A DNA stretch of 64,000 nt from Ligustrum vulgare (Eukaryota > Streptophyta > Magnoliopsida > Lamiales > Oleaceae): the NCBI GenBank assembly GCA_963555705.1, contig OY743184.1:22294859-22358858 (forward strand), in the 5' to 3' direction. Below are positions 21,901-34,227 of this stretch, in pieces. The notes under the pieces are model-generated. The model did no database searches. It worked only from the letters and a program-made list of their open reading frames with translations, and had not been told where the DNA came from. The translations under genes were made by a program, and so were the position numbers. The number at the start of each line of letters is the position of its first letter. Positions within the stretch are counted from its first letter, which is position 1.

Positions 21901-23163
21901 CAGCATTTTTTCTCACTCGCTGACTCGCACAGCCAGACTTTCTCTCGTGCGCCTACACAAACACACACACTCTCTCTCTCTCTCTCTAAGACTGCCGAAG
22001 CGCTGAATCGTACCTCACATCTCTCGCTCATTTGCTCCCAGAGTAGGTTCATTCATTGATCGGGTAACTAAATTCGTAAATTTGATTTGATAAATTGGAC
22101 CATGTTAACTAGGCTATTTCTATTTTGGGTTGAGGAAAGCTGCACTTAATTTACCGTGATCGGTATGAATGTGAAGCTTAATCTGTAAAGTTTAACTGAA
22201 GCTTTTTGTTTGCTCGAAAATGTTGTTTATGTAAATCATGAGATTTTCTTATAAACCTCGTAATTTCGATCATCTTTGGTTTTAGGGTTTTGTTCTTTTC
22301 CTTTTTAGAGTTAGATCTACAGATGGAATGAGTAAAATATCAATCCTTTGTTAGCTTTTCTTGGGTTTTGAGATTTATTCTTCTTTCTTGAGCCATTTTC
22401 CAGAAAGATGTAAATTGGTAAATACTCTTGGGGTTTATAATATGGTACAGGAGCCAACTATCAGGCTTTCCTCGAAGATGTGGATTTTTATTTTTTTTAT
22501 TTTCATTTTATGCGAGTACAGATTTAATTATAGTTTACTTTTATTTTGAAAAGCTGTGATCATTTTTTTTTTAACACTAATGTGCATATTGCTGCTTGAT
22601 TTAATAGTTGGTGGGAATATCTTTGTTTTGTGGCTGTTTAGGAGTTCAAGGTTCTTTTTTTGGCAAAAATTGGGATTTACTGGCTCTTATTAATTACATA
22701 AATCGCTATCGAATACATATGCTAATGCCATGGACATTTTACAGAGAGCGGTTATACTGGAATGTACCATTTCTAGGGCAGAAACCTATGTATTTTTCTT
22801 ACCAATAATTTATAAACAACCCATTACTCCAAATCATTTTTCAACCACACATTTCCCCAAACAACTTACCAACCCCATATTTTACCTCTAAAACATAACA
22901 TTCTCTGTTTATAAACAAAAAAACTTTTACCAAATGGAGGCTTAAAAAGTTTGAAATATGGAGCCATTTATTATCTTGCTGATGCAGTGTTGTTCGAGTT
23001 CTGCTTTACTTGTATAATTCTATGACTTTCTTTGGGTTATTCACAAAAAATGAAACCATGTAGCTAGAAGTTCTTTTATCCTCTCTTGTTTCTCTGCGTC
23101 ATCTCCAAAATAATTGAGAAGATATTTTTTTAATAATATATATTTTTTTGATTCTCTATAGGA
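21900..23163 (+). promoter_or_regulatory. Probable promoter, 5' UTR and 5' UTR intron of the G3BP-type gene
   Basis: A (CT)n tract at 21971-21988 and a C/T-rich stretch up to about 22060 look like a plant 5' UTR. A donor at about 22063 (CGG|GTAACT) and an acceptor at 23160 (CTATAG|GA, four bases before the ATG) would define a 1.1 kb leader intron, as many plant housekeeping genes have. The intron contains a MITE-like repeat at 22805-22946. No clear TATA box was picked out. Transcript evidence would be needed for exact ends. Confidence 0.5.
22805..22946. mobile_element. MITE-like repeat in the presumed leader intron of the G3BP gene
   Basis: It is related to 33690-33852 and, inverted, to 20310-20475: shared TTTTTCAACCA, AAAACAYAACATTCT and TTTATAAACAA, ending CTTTTACCAAATGGAGGCTTA. 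It is short and non-coding. Confidence 0.55.
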
Positions 23164-26100
23164 ATGGCCATGCAAACAGAGACTCCTCCAGCAGCTCCCA
23201 GTGCCCAAGTGGTTGGAAATGCTTTTGTTGAGCAGTACTACCATATTCTCCACCACTCCCCTGAGTTGGTTTTCCGCTTTTACCAGGAAACAAGTGTGTT
23301 GAGTCGCCCAGGTCCTGATGGTGTTATGACGACGGTGACAACTATGAAAGTAAGTTTGTTGAGCACTGTGTATGCTTCTGTACCTATTGCTGCTATTTTT
23401 CCCCAATATATCATGTTTTTTTCTCCCTGTAGCCTCCTCCTTTTTCTTTTTTTTTTCCTCTCAAATTAGCAAGTAACAATTAATGCATTATGCATGCAAT
23501 GAATTTCTGCATGATATCTAGACAGCTTTATAATCTTTATTGTTAGATTTGTGGAGCCTAATATACTGTACACTTTTCCCCTTGACTGTGGTTCGATCCT
23601 TGTGGCAAATTTAACATGAGGTTCAGTGGGCGAAACTTTTTAAGTATTATAGGGATAAACAGGGAGATGCTTGAATTCCAAACACATTGTAATTATCTTC
23701 TTTGATATAGTGCAATTTGGAAATCCCATCTAATGCAATAGTTTTTACATTGAGGGTGAAACAAGTTATATTGCTTGTTATTCTTGCTTTCATTTTTTCT
23801 TATTTTGTAAAAAAAATAGTGTCTTCATTTTATGTCCAATTTCCATCTTTCATTCATGATGAGTTTACTATTCCTCTTTAGTAACCTTTTGGCATTATTT
23901 TAGCCATTTTTAGGCTGTTCAAGATTATAATTTTAACAAACCTACCCATGAATTTATAATATATTATAATTTTTAACCACAATGTCTAAAGATGACATCC
24001 CAAATGTGGATTGATCTCTGATTTGATATGATTGCTAGAAACCTAGTTAGTCAATAAATTGACTTGACTTCAAATAACCTCAATTTAGTATGTCGTGGAT
24101 CTTGTTTTATTTAAACTTGACTAGGTCTCAACAAGGGACCACCTGTAAATTGTAATAATACTCTCGAATAACTCCTGTTTGAACAGTTCCCATTTTCTTA
24201 GTTTTTGGCCGTCATCAGGATATATATGATAACTAGAGGAGATAGGTTTCACCATGTAAATTTTACTTTGAATTCAATTGTAGATATTCTTGTGTATAAT
24301 TTTTGTTTTGCTTTTCTGTGTCACCATCTTCAACACTTAACCAATGAAACTGGTAAGGGCAGGTCCATTGGTAGACCTGGATGGTGCAAACTGTGAAATA
24401 TGAGTTTCGCCAAAACAGTAAACTGCAGCATCCATTTGAGTGACAGGAATTGCAGGGGAAGAGTTCACCAATAGAAGTTTGCGAATGTAAAATATAAGAA
24501 AAAATTCCGTGTGTGTTTGTTTGAAATGGAAATATTTAAATTATTGAACAAAATATATAGTTTCTAAATAAGACATTGTTATGGAAAATGCAAGAAAAAA
24601 TATCTTGCAAGTAAGAATTTCCCACGTGTTTACTGCTACTCAAGAAAAATAGAGAACAATCCTTCACTTTTCCCTCCCTTCCTCCCTCCCTCTCACTCAT
24701 AAAATACTGTCCACGCTACTTTTTCTTGTATAATGTCTTCTTTATCTTCTATTTGCTATATATCGGTAAGATTTGGTAGCAATCTCTGCTTTATTCTTGA
24801 TTTTATTTAAAGAAATCGTTAAAGAGCTATTGATTTATTCTACTCCCATGCCTGAACACTTTTCAAATTCCAAAACCCCTTCACTTTTCCACATGTATTT
24901 TAAATGAGTTCAATCATGTTAAGGCCGCTTCTAAATTTTATTGCTCTCTTTTGAAGATTACTTTTGGAATCTAAGTGAAATTTTCTTCAATTTTGGGCAA
25001 GTGACATTCATGTGACGCAACTCAGTATTTATATTGTCACGTATAATATTGGACTGAGAAAGTACATTTTTTTTTTTCACAAGTATTTACCGTTTAATTT
25101 GATCGCCATATAACTATTAGTTGCTTCGTGATGATTTTATTCTGAACAGAGTATCAATGATAAAATATGTTCTTTGGACTATAAAAATTTCAAGGCCGAG
25201 ATAAAGACTGCGGATGCTCAGGATTCTTATAAGGATGGAGTGATTGTTTTAGTAACTGGGTCCTTGACTGGAAAGGACAACTTGAGAAGGAAATTCTCAC
25301 AAACATTTTTTCTTGCTCCACAAGACAAAGGGTTCTATGTTCACAATGATGTTTTTAGGTATGCAGAGGAGAATGAACCTGACTCAAGTGCAGGAACAGT
25401 TGTTGGAATTGATGACATACCATCAACTTCTCTGAACCCAGATCCAGGTTGGCTTTATTTTTACATATGATTCTATTATTTTGCTGCAGTTCTCGAAATC
25501 TGTATTTTTATGAGTTTTAAAATTTCTATTCTTTTTTCAGAACCTGCTCAAGTGCTCGATCCTCCCAATCCAGACCAGGCAAGCTCTCATGAACAGGTAG
25601 TTGAAAACATACAGGATGTCCAAGACCCAGTGATTGAGGAGAGGCAAGTTAGCATTGATGAGGATTTTGTGGTGGAAGCTGAATCTCATTTAGATGAAAA
25701 TCACATATCTGCAGTTGCAGAATCAGCTTCCCAAGAGGATGCTCCAAAGAAATCGTATGCTTCAATTCTAAGTTCACAATCAAAGAAGAGGCCAACCAAA
25801 GTTTACATACCTGCTAATACTTCGAGAGTGGCTCCTACAAAGACTGAAAAGCAAGCAGTTGATGTGGCTACACATGCTTCTGATCCTGAAGCATCAGCCC
25901 CAGCCGCAGTTTTTAATTCACCCAAAATTGATGATCTCCAGAACAAAGGTACTGTTCTTTACCATATTTGGCCACTGGTTGCATGCAAGTTCTGATTACT
26001 GGTACATGAAAACGAGCACCACTCAGTCTGACATGTATGATGAGCGGAAACAATTAAAAGAATCGAGAAACTTCTGAGAGCGAGTCAATTTTTGAAATTA

Positions 26101-29077
26101 ACCACTTGTTATTCCCTTTACAAACTCATATTCAAAAATTGCAATATCATTTTAATTTACTTATTTTCTTGAAGCGGAGGGCCATTCCATTTATATCCGC
26201 AATTTGCCTCTTGATGTAAAGGCTGATCAGCTTGAGGCAGAATTCAGTAAATTTGGATCTATTAAGCAAAATGGGGTCCAAGTTAGAAGCAATAAGGTTG
26301 GTTTGAGTCATTATTTCCATGATTTGTTTAACCTGACTCAGCCTTTTTACAAGCTTAATTTTTTCTTCCTATTTTCTTGGTGTTCAGCTACAAGGATTCT
26401 GTTTTGGCTTTGTTGAATTTCAAGATTTCAGCTCCATGCAAAGTGCAATTCAGGTATGTGCATTACAATTTATTAATTCTTTATTTTCCTTTTCTTTTCT
26501 TTTTTTTGTTCTTAGAGTAAGTCCAGAGGATGTGTAGAAATTTCAATATTGCTGAAAAATGTGTCATAAAGGCCTTTTGACTGTTTGAAAGCTTCTTTAC
26601 TAGTTTATTCTTTATAAAGTATGGTGTGATATCATCTGTTACTGGAGCTTGAGTGATTTTTAATAATTGCTAGAAGCGGTTCTTGTGGTATGTTCAAATG
26701 ATATGTAGATCTTTGTAGTTGAAGTTTGGAAATGGTATTAAAGTCAGGCCAAGGGTTTGAAGACTTTGTTCATACCTAGGTAAAAAGAAATAAATTAATC
26801 AATAGGCATGCGCACCAAAGGTGCCACTTTTTCTTTCTTTTCTCCAAACAGCACTTTTCAATTTCTTTGCTCCTAAACTCCAAGGTAACAATCTCAAGTC
26901 CTAATCTTTTGCTTACTATTAAACTATAAGAGTTTTACAAGAGTTGCTGTCTTCAGTTTTCAGTCATCTTCTCCTAAAAAGATCCTGAACCAGTTGCCTC
27001 ATAAAATACTGGTCAACGTTCCATCTTCACTTTCCATCCATATCAATAAATATACAGGTTTATCTTCACCTTTACCTTGCATGAAAATCAGTTGTGACGT
27101 GTTAAGCTTTCTATATCGGATAGCTTTAACATTTTGATCTTTTTGCTTTTGCCTTCATATATTTATTAAAATTTGAAACTGGGACAAGTAGTAAGTTCCT
27201 CAGCAGGCATTTTTTGCTTTTTGATGTCCAGACAACATTGATATTTTTCAAAATTCAATCTTTTCTCATAAGTGTCATAGAATCACAATAATGATGTTTA
27301 ACGTGCTCATCACGAGGTTCTTACTTTGTTATGTTGCTTTAAGTTAGAAAAACAAAATTGAGTGATTTTTTTTCCCCTTTTATTAATATTTTGTGAAAAC
27401 TGAATTTTTGAATGTATGGTTGAAAAGTAGGAAAAGTTATGGGTGCGGTGCATAATTATTTTATTTGGGAGAAATTGTGGTTGAAAATGAGCTTAAGGAG
27501 AAACGAGTTTTAGAAAATGGAGGCCAAACAAGGGTTAAGGAATGAAAAGACTTGACTTAAATGGATATATATGAGATGGCTTAAAATGACAATTTGATGG
27601 CCTATGCTTGGTTTTCTTTTATCTAAAATACAAAGCCACGATCTAGTTTACCAATAATATCTGACCAGTTATATCTCATTTTCCACCACTGTCAACAATA
27701 AAACATCATGCAGCTTCGAAGCTAGCAAAAATATATGACTAGGCTTTTCTACTCGCTGAAATTCCTGAATGGGTGGCTCATAATGTAATATCCCTACTCT
27801 GTAAATGTAGGGGAGAGATAATATTAGTTCATGCTCTTATGAATGTGACGACGAGAGTGTGACTCCATTTTCCCCTCAATCCAAAATTTCATTGTAGGTA
27901 AAAACTTCAGAATTACAGGGAAAAGAATGGGACTGGAAGTCCTAGAGTGATATATGCATGGGATGTATACTGTACAAGCATGCCTATGTAATATAGTACA
28001 CCTAACAGTGCTATGTAACTTCTTGTCACCTAGTTTTGGTTTGACTGACTTGGTGGACATTAAGATACACGTATTTATCAAATATAGTTATTCGTGACTG
28101 CTTTTGGAATTACAGAGGTTAACCAAAATGGTAACTTGAACCCTGGCTTAAGTCAATTTTGTTTGATTTTGAATCTCACATTGTTTGCATGGTTCCTTGT
28201 GAGCACTTGATTAGATGTTACCTGCAAAACTTATTAAAAGATACACCAGACACCATAAGTGGGTCAGCTAAGTCAGTGAAAAAGTATACTTATTTTCTTA
28301 TTCACAGCTTCAAGCTTTCAATGTATTTTTTTTTTTATCTTCCATACATGAAAATCTGAAGTTCCCTATGCTAATGCTAAGGTTTATATCGCATGATGAA
28401 CTGATTCTACTTTTTTAAAACACTTGCTATCCGTTGGAAATTTATACCTTTTCTGGTTTACTTTGTAATAATGTGTTATTTTTATTCAGGCTTCACCCAT
28501 AACCATGGGGGATCGTCAAGCTGTTGTTGAGATAAAGAGGACCACTACTAGAGGTGAGTGAGAGGAGAATATTAAAGTATTTACAAGGAAGAAGAACCAG
28601 CTAAAATCTTGTCCATTACTCTCAAAGGCTTTTCCAATAAATTATAACAAACACACCACAAATGATTCCTGTCCAAAGAACACATCACAAAAGAGTTTTT
28701 GCAGTGATTTTTTCACGATCAATTGCTGTACGTTTAAAAGAATCTTGGATCAAAGATTAACTCTGATTGATTCATATAATATTACTGTTGATTCTTTTAC
28801 AGTGGTTACTGGGAGGGGTCGTTTTCCTAATTCACGTGGAGGGTATCGACAAGACAGCTACAGGGTTCGTGGAAGCTTTAGTGTCGGACCTCGTGGTAGG
28901 AGCTTTGGAAGAAATGATGGTGGTATTCCAAATGACGGTGGTAGGAGCTTTGGAAGAAATGACGGCTTCCGTGGTCGTGGAAACTTTAGTGGTGGACGAG
29001 GTGGAGAAGGTTATCAACAAGGAAGAGGTAGAGGTGGTCGTTGTGGAAGCCCACGTCCTATTGCCGTCTCTCCGTAG
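23164..29077 (+). CDS. G3BP: G3BP-like protein: NTF2-like domain + RRM + RGG tail (7 coding exons)
   Basis: A cytoplasmic RNA-binding protein of the Ras-GAP SH3-binding (stress-granule) family. Exons inferred from GT-AG sites in phase: 23164-23349, 25150-25447, 25541-25948, 26175-26296, 26388-26453, 28490-28553 and 28803-29077, totalling 1419 bases (472 aa plus stop). The NTF2-like fold spans about residues 13-135 (VGNAFVEQYYHILHHSPE, then FSQTFFLAPQDKGFYVHNDV). An acidic Glu/Asp/Ala/Pro middle contains KKSYASIL near 231, a conserved plant G3BP stretch. The RRM has RNP2 IYIRNL near 303 and RNP1 GFCFGFVEF at 341-349. The tail is Arg/Gly-rich (RGRGNFSGGRGGEG, QGRGRGGR). The ATG follows an acceptor. 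A poly(A)-like AATAAA lies at about 29142. Introns are long and hold repeats, but every junction keeps frame and no stop interrupts it, so it looks functional. Confidence 0.9.
26454..28489 (+). other. Intron 5 of the G3BP-type gene with a MITE-like insertion
   Basis: This 2.0 kb intron separates RRM exons. A segment at about 27405-27540 (TTGAATGTATGGTTGAAAAG ... GGAGGCCAAACAAGGGTTA) resembles the 'accaaacaagggc' MITEs of this window. No other gene is evident, and the minus-strand frame at 27824-28081 has no domain I recognise. Confidence 0.6.
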
Positions 29078-29431
29078 GCTGTCCACCTGAGATTAAGTGG
29101 AGGAAATTTTGACAGTTTTGTGGCCCGTGTGAACACCTGAACAATAAAACTAGTCATTAATGTAGTCAAATTAACTTATAAAATTCGTTTTTTTTTTTTT
29201 TTTTTCATAGTCCTTTATAATTCTAAACTGGGGGAACAAAGGAAATGGCAATTAGCTTAGTATGAGTTATTCTTTCTAACAATTTTTTCGTAGGAGCAAC
29301 TTTTTCGCACAGTCGAGAAATGTAACATTGTGAGAATTCGTGTTTTCTGTTTGATATAGTTTCGAGTAGAAGTTTCTTCGGATGTTTCTAAAATTGGATC
29401 CAATTGGAACTTCATCCTCTGTACCTGAAGG
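29078..29431. other. 3' UTR and downstream region of the G3BP gene
   Basis: It contains AATAAA at about 29142 and a T-run at about 29189-29206. No coding frame is supported. Confidence 0.55.
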
Positions 29432-29618
29432 TGGCCAATAGAAAACCAGTTAGGGACTCAACTTCTAATACTTTGTAGTCAAGAGCAGGTAAAGAATATA
29501 CCAGTTAGGGATGATCTATTGGATATGGCCAATAGAAACCAGTTAGGGACTCAATTTCTAATACTTTGTAGTCAAAAGCAGGCAAAGAATATACCAGTTA
29601 GGGATGATCTATTGGATA
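29432..29618. repeat. Tandem duplication, two ~94 bp units
   Basis: Unit 1 (29432-29525) and unit 2 (29526-29618) both run from TGGCCAATAGAAA(A)CCAG to GATGATCTATTGGATA, with only a few differences. The core ACCAGTTAGGGA also occurs twice within each unit. Confidence 0.9.
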
Positions 29619-29956
29619 GTGTAGCAAGGGAAAAACCTTGCTGCAGCATTGCATTCTGCTTGAGCGGGCTGTAACCCCCGAGTGGATGTCAATCAGAGTT
29701 TAAAATTGAGGAAATTACACATAAACCTGTTTTTAAGGATTCAGATTCAAATATAAGATCAAACTTAAATAAGTTCAAAAATCAGGTTATAAATATAAAA
29801 TAAATAATTAATAAAATTGAACAATAATATATCTAAAATATTAAAAAAAAAAAAGAAAAAAGAAGTTACATAAAAATCATTGAACCCTAAATCAGTCTAT
29901 CTCTTTTCAATTAATTTTCATCAATTTCTCGATACCACTTCCGCCCTTTCCCCTCT

Positions 29957-30254
29957 CACAGCACCTCTGTGCTAATATCTCTCTCTCTCTCTCTCTCAAT
30001 CCCACACAACACCAAATCTGCCCCTTCTCCGGCGTGACCATCACCGGTGCATAGCGCCGTCGGTTAATCTTCGAACATTTCGTCTCCTCCACAGAAGCGT
30101 TGCTTAGTGCACGCTCACAACACCTTTGTGCTAATCAGTCTCTCTCTCCCCTCTATTTTTCATCCATTTCTCAATCCTACACAAGACCACATCTGCCCCT
30201 TCCCCGGCACGGCCATCACCGGTGTGCAGCGCCATCGGTTGATCTTCGGACACA
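29957..30254. repeat. Diverged tandem duplication (~125-140 bp units) with CT-tracts
   Basis: 29957-30078 and 30116-30254 share CACCT(C/T)TGTGCTAAT, a CT microsatellite, CACATCTGCCCCTTC-like sequence, CATCACCGGTG and CGGTT(A/G)ATCTTCG. A third partial start (AGCACCTTTGTGC) lies at about 30263. It may be the promoter or leader of a lost gene or element. Confidence 0.7.
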
Positions 30255-31600
30255 GCGCACATAGCACCTTTGTGCAACAACAATGATGGAGTGGTTTTGG
30301 CGATGGTGTTGGCCGGTCAATGGTGGTGTTTTCGGGGCCTGTGTGCGGTGTTGATTGGTGGTTCTGATTGTGATTTATGACCAGGGAAATTGCAACCTAT
30401 GATCATTGTTGTTGTTGGTGGTCATGGTATTTGTTTTTGCAGTTATAAATTTCGAAGTTTGCAGTTGTCATATGTAATGGTGTTGGATAGATAATTGGAA
30501 GTGGTGGCTGGCAGCTGAGATGATGGAATTGTGTTGGATAGATGATGGGAAGTGGTGGCAGCTGAGATGTTGTGGTTGGAGGAGTACACGGTTGTTATGG
30601 TGTGGTTGTGACATGCATGCATTTTGGTGTTGGCGAATGGTGTAGGTGGAGGCAGTGGCTGTGGTGTGGTGGCAACGTTGTGGATGGGAATAGGATGCAG
30701 AATTCTTCTAAGGTCACACGTTGTTTTCTTAGGTCACATTCAATTCCTCATGTCACATATTAGATTCCTGAAGTCACACTTTCAGTTCCTCAAGTTATCT
30801 GTGGACATTGGTTTTTATTGTAATGATATGTGGTTGTGGGGGCAGCAGTGTATCATCTGTGGTTGTGATATTGGTTATTGTTGTAATGGTGGTGGTGGTA
30901 GTGGATAAAAGATCTAAGGGAATTGCACCAAGTTTTCTGTGGACATGGCTGTTTTGGTTCAGAGGCAGGTAGAGAACAATTAAATGACATTGAGCCATGA
31001 GAATCGAGCCAGTTCCTTTGTTGAAGGTAGCACTCATCAGCAGGTAGTGGCAAGGAAGCACCAGAAGAATACCAGAAAATGGACTAGCTTTGGGATCATC
31101 TTGAGGTCACATGTTCAAAGTTTAAGGTCACATATGTGGTCTCAAGTCACATTCTTCACAATTCTCAGATCATACGTAAGTCACACGTTCATCTATCAGG
31201 TCACAGGTATCATGGTCGGTTCTCAGGTCACTCTCAGGTCACATGTTTAGTTCCTCAAGTCACGTACTCACTTTCTCAGATCACATGTAGTAGTTCATTG
31301 GTGGTAGTGGCTTTGGGTGTTTGTCGGAGTCGGAGATGATGATCAGGATAATGGTGGTGATGGTGATGGTGATGGTCGGAGATTGTGGTGTTTGTGATTC
31401 ATAGTAGAACATGGTTATGATGTGGTGGCGGTTCGTCGGAGATTGGTGGTGGTGGATCGGTGGTGGTTCTTCGGAAGTGGTGGTTCGTCGGGAGTGGTGG
31501 TGTGTCGGAATATCGGGTGGTGGTGGTGGTGAGACGTCAGTCCGTTGGATGTATCAATTGCTGGGTAGGGTTAGATATCATGATTTCTATATATATCTAA
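30255..31600. repeat. GGT-rich segment with two arrays of an AGGTCACA-type repeat
   Basis: The segment is rich in GGTGGT/GTTGTT on the plus strand. The motif ARGTCACAY recurs at 30711, 30731, 30750 and 30771, and again at 31104, 31125, 31144, 31178, 31198, 31225, 31236, 31257 and 31279, with decayed copies at 30791 and 31167. The first array has a spacing close to 20 bases and a unit like TTCCTCAGGTCACATG. Low-complexity Gly/Val/Trp frames here are not evidence of genes. Confidence 0.65.
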
Positions 31601-31944
31601 TTAATTAATAATATATAATTAGCACCTGATTAGTGAAAAAATAAAAATTGTTTTCTAATTATGAAATGTGAATCTATGATGGCCTGATTTATGTATTTTT
31701 CCCTTTAAAATCCTGAATGTTGAGACATGGAAAAGCGCATTTTTTTTTTTTTTGTGAAGTTTCACACATAAGTTATGGAAGATAAAAATATGAAGTTGAT
31801 GAACATAATTGAGATAATCATCATTTTTCTACCCTAAATCAGAAATTCAAACCATGACTAGTTTCTCTTTGTGAATTTCAGGTTTTGCTTATTATGAACT
31901 CACCAAGGGCTTCATTGATCCTCTAGGATGATAGGATGAAAAGT
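31601..31944. other. AT-rich spacer, no gene seen
   Basis: It contains a T-run at about 31740-31754 and nothing recognisable. Confidence 0.5.
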
Positions 31945-33530
31945 TTTTATGAGCAAGGATATTATTTTCAATGAAAGCATGTTTTATAAAGACGGGTTGG
32001 AAGCAGACCCTAAAGACTCCAGTCCTGAAATTAAGAAACATGAAGTGATCCCGTTGAAAGATCTTCTATTGATTGAGTTAAGGAAAGTTGATGGTGAATA
32101 TCAAGAAAATATAGAACTGGAAGTAAATCAGAGCACCCATGTGACTCAACTCAAAAGGTTTAGTAAAACTATTAGACCTCCACATAAATATTTTGTATCA
32201 TTGCATTATATCCTGTTGATTGATAGAGATGAACTAGAAAGTTATAGTGAAGCTGTGTAAGTTGATGAACATCACATAAAAAATGATGACATGTTAATTG
32301 ATGGTCCTTGCAAACAAGAGATAGGTAAGTTAAAAAGTATTTATTCAAGGAGTTTGTAATAAAGGACTTGAGTAACACAAAATAAATACTTGAGATGAGA
32401 ATAATTAGAGACGGTAATATCTTGAAACTATCACAGGAAGAACATGTAAAGAAGGTGTTAAGTATGTCCAATATAGATGATACAAAATTAGTAAGTACTC
32501 TTTTGGCTAGTCACTTCAAGTTATCAAATGAGCAGTCACCGTCTACAGACCAGAAACGACCCTACATGGCAAATATGGTTGAATTACAATATTATTTGGA
32601 GTTGGAAGACACGCTACACATGGCTATGAAAGTAGAGAAGCAATTGAAGCGAAAATGGGCAGCTAGGTATCCATCAGGTTCTAAGCCATCATGGAAACCA
32701 AAGTGGGAGAACAATGGAGATGTGGCTGTTTCAAATGGGAGAATAGAGATGTCCAAGTGGAAAGATGAAGGTGCTAGAAAGTTCACACCAAATGTGGAAT
32801 CCCAGCCATCTAGGAGTAAGGACATCCAATGCTTTAAATATTTGGGAAGGGACACATCTCTTCTCAATGTCCCAACAAAAGGATAATGATGTCGCGAGAT
32901 GATATAGTAGAAAGCAAAAGTGAGGAAGATTATAGTGACATACCCGCATTGGAGGAAGCTAGTGATAATGAGAAAGTGGATTATGGAGTGGGTGACGAGC
33001 TATTGGTCACAAGGAGAGCTCTTAGTGTGCAAATCAAGACGGATGACTTGGAGCAACAAATGGAGAACATATTTCACACGCGGTGCAACATAAATAATAA
33101 GGTATGTAATATGATTATTGATAGGGGTAACTGTACTAATGTGGCTAGCACTACACTTGTTGAAAAATTGAGTCTAACTTTATTAAAACATCCTAAGATT
33201 TATAGGTTACAATGGTTGAATGATTGTGGAGATATTAAGGTGAATATGAGGGTGTTGGTGAATTTCTCAATTGGTAGATATCATGATAGATATCATGATG
33301 AAGTTATATGTGATGTAGTTTCAATGCACGCTGAATATATTTTGTTGGGGTTACTATGACAATATGATAGAAAAGTGATACATGATGAATACCAAAATAG
33401 GTATAGCTTTACCAAGGGTGGGAAGTCTATCATCCTTGCACCGTTGACATCGAAACAAATGTATAAAGATCAAATTAAATTGAAGAGTGTGGAAGAAAAA
33501 ATGATTGAGAGAAAACGAGAGAAATAAAGT
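31945..33530 (+). pseudogene. Chimeric retroelement fossil: copia pol joined to gypsy gag-protease
   Basis: 31949-32270 reads as the copia integrase/RT linker (KDIIFNESMFYKDG, then IRPPHKYFVSLHYILL). About 32330-32570 reads as the copia RT C-terminus (MRIIRDGNILKLSQEEHVKK, then LASHFKLSNEQSPST), with the RT core between them missing. At about 32573 the frame runs without interruption into gypsy gag (VELQYYLELEDTLHMAMKVE), a decayed zinc knuckle (CFKYLGRD) and the protease region (NKVCNMIIDRGNCTNVAST). It ends near 33530. The gypsy part closely matches the complete element at 38.8-39.8 kb. Its knuckle lacks Cys residues and the protease Gly is Arg, so it is dead. Confidence 0.8.
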
Positions 33531-33539
33531 TGAGGTCAC

Positions 33540-34219
33540 GATCTTAGATAAATTGTAATGACTATCGCTCACGTTTACAATTATTTTCATTTCTCTCATC
33601 GATCACATCATTTTCTTTGTTGACTTTGCCTTCAAAAGATTTCAGATGTCAACATTCATTAACTAAATAGATTTTTCTTGGTAGCAAAACTATTGACAAT
33701 ATGGTTTGTTTATGAACAACGCATTTTCTCAAAATCACTTTTTAATTACACATATTTATTGAAATTATTTTTCAACCATATATATTACCTAAAAAACACA
33801 ACATTCTTTATTTATAAACAACAAACTTTTATCAAACAAAGGATTATAAAGTTCATATGTACAAATTAACGCTAATTTTTATGCAACGTGACATAAAATC
33901 ATAATATCAATAAAATTTATCTCATATTCACATATTTATTTGTTCTTGTTATTTAACTCTACATTATCGACCATATAATATGAGGATGACACCAATACAA
34001 ACATATATCATTATTCCGTTCAAAATTTTGCTAACTTGTTCATATGCTAAGACTTTCCTTCCAAAGAAAATTCTTCTCTTATTTGGCAATTAATTGCTTC
34101 TTTTGGGATTGTAAATTGACAAAAAGGTGTAACATTGCTTTTTGACCAATCCTTCACGAGACAATATTCTTTATATAAATAGTTACTTGTATGTTGGCTT
34201 TTTATTACTTAGTCATAAT
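33540..34219. other. Intergenic with a MITE-like repeat at 33690-33852
   Basis: The MITE-like piece shares TTTATAAACAACAAACTTTT and TTTTTCAACCATATA with the repeat at 22805-22946. The remainder is AT-rich with no gene seen. Confidence 0.55.
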
Positions 34220-34227
34220 ATTTGAAA

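Noticed and set aside
28767..29090. Long alternative frames (both strands) over the RGG exon of the G3BP gene
   Set aside because: They are Val/Glu- or Ser/Thr-rich shadows of the repetitive GGN codons. The RGG frame fits the upstream exons in phase.
30255..31600. Gly/Trp/Val-rich protein-coding frames
   Set aside because: They arise from GGTGGT low-complexity DNA, and no domain or splice structure is seen.
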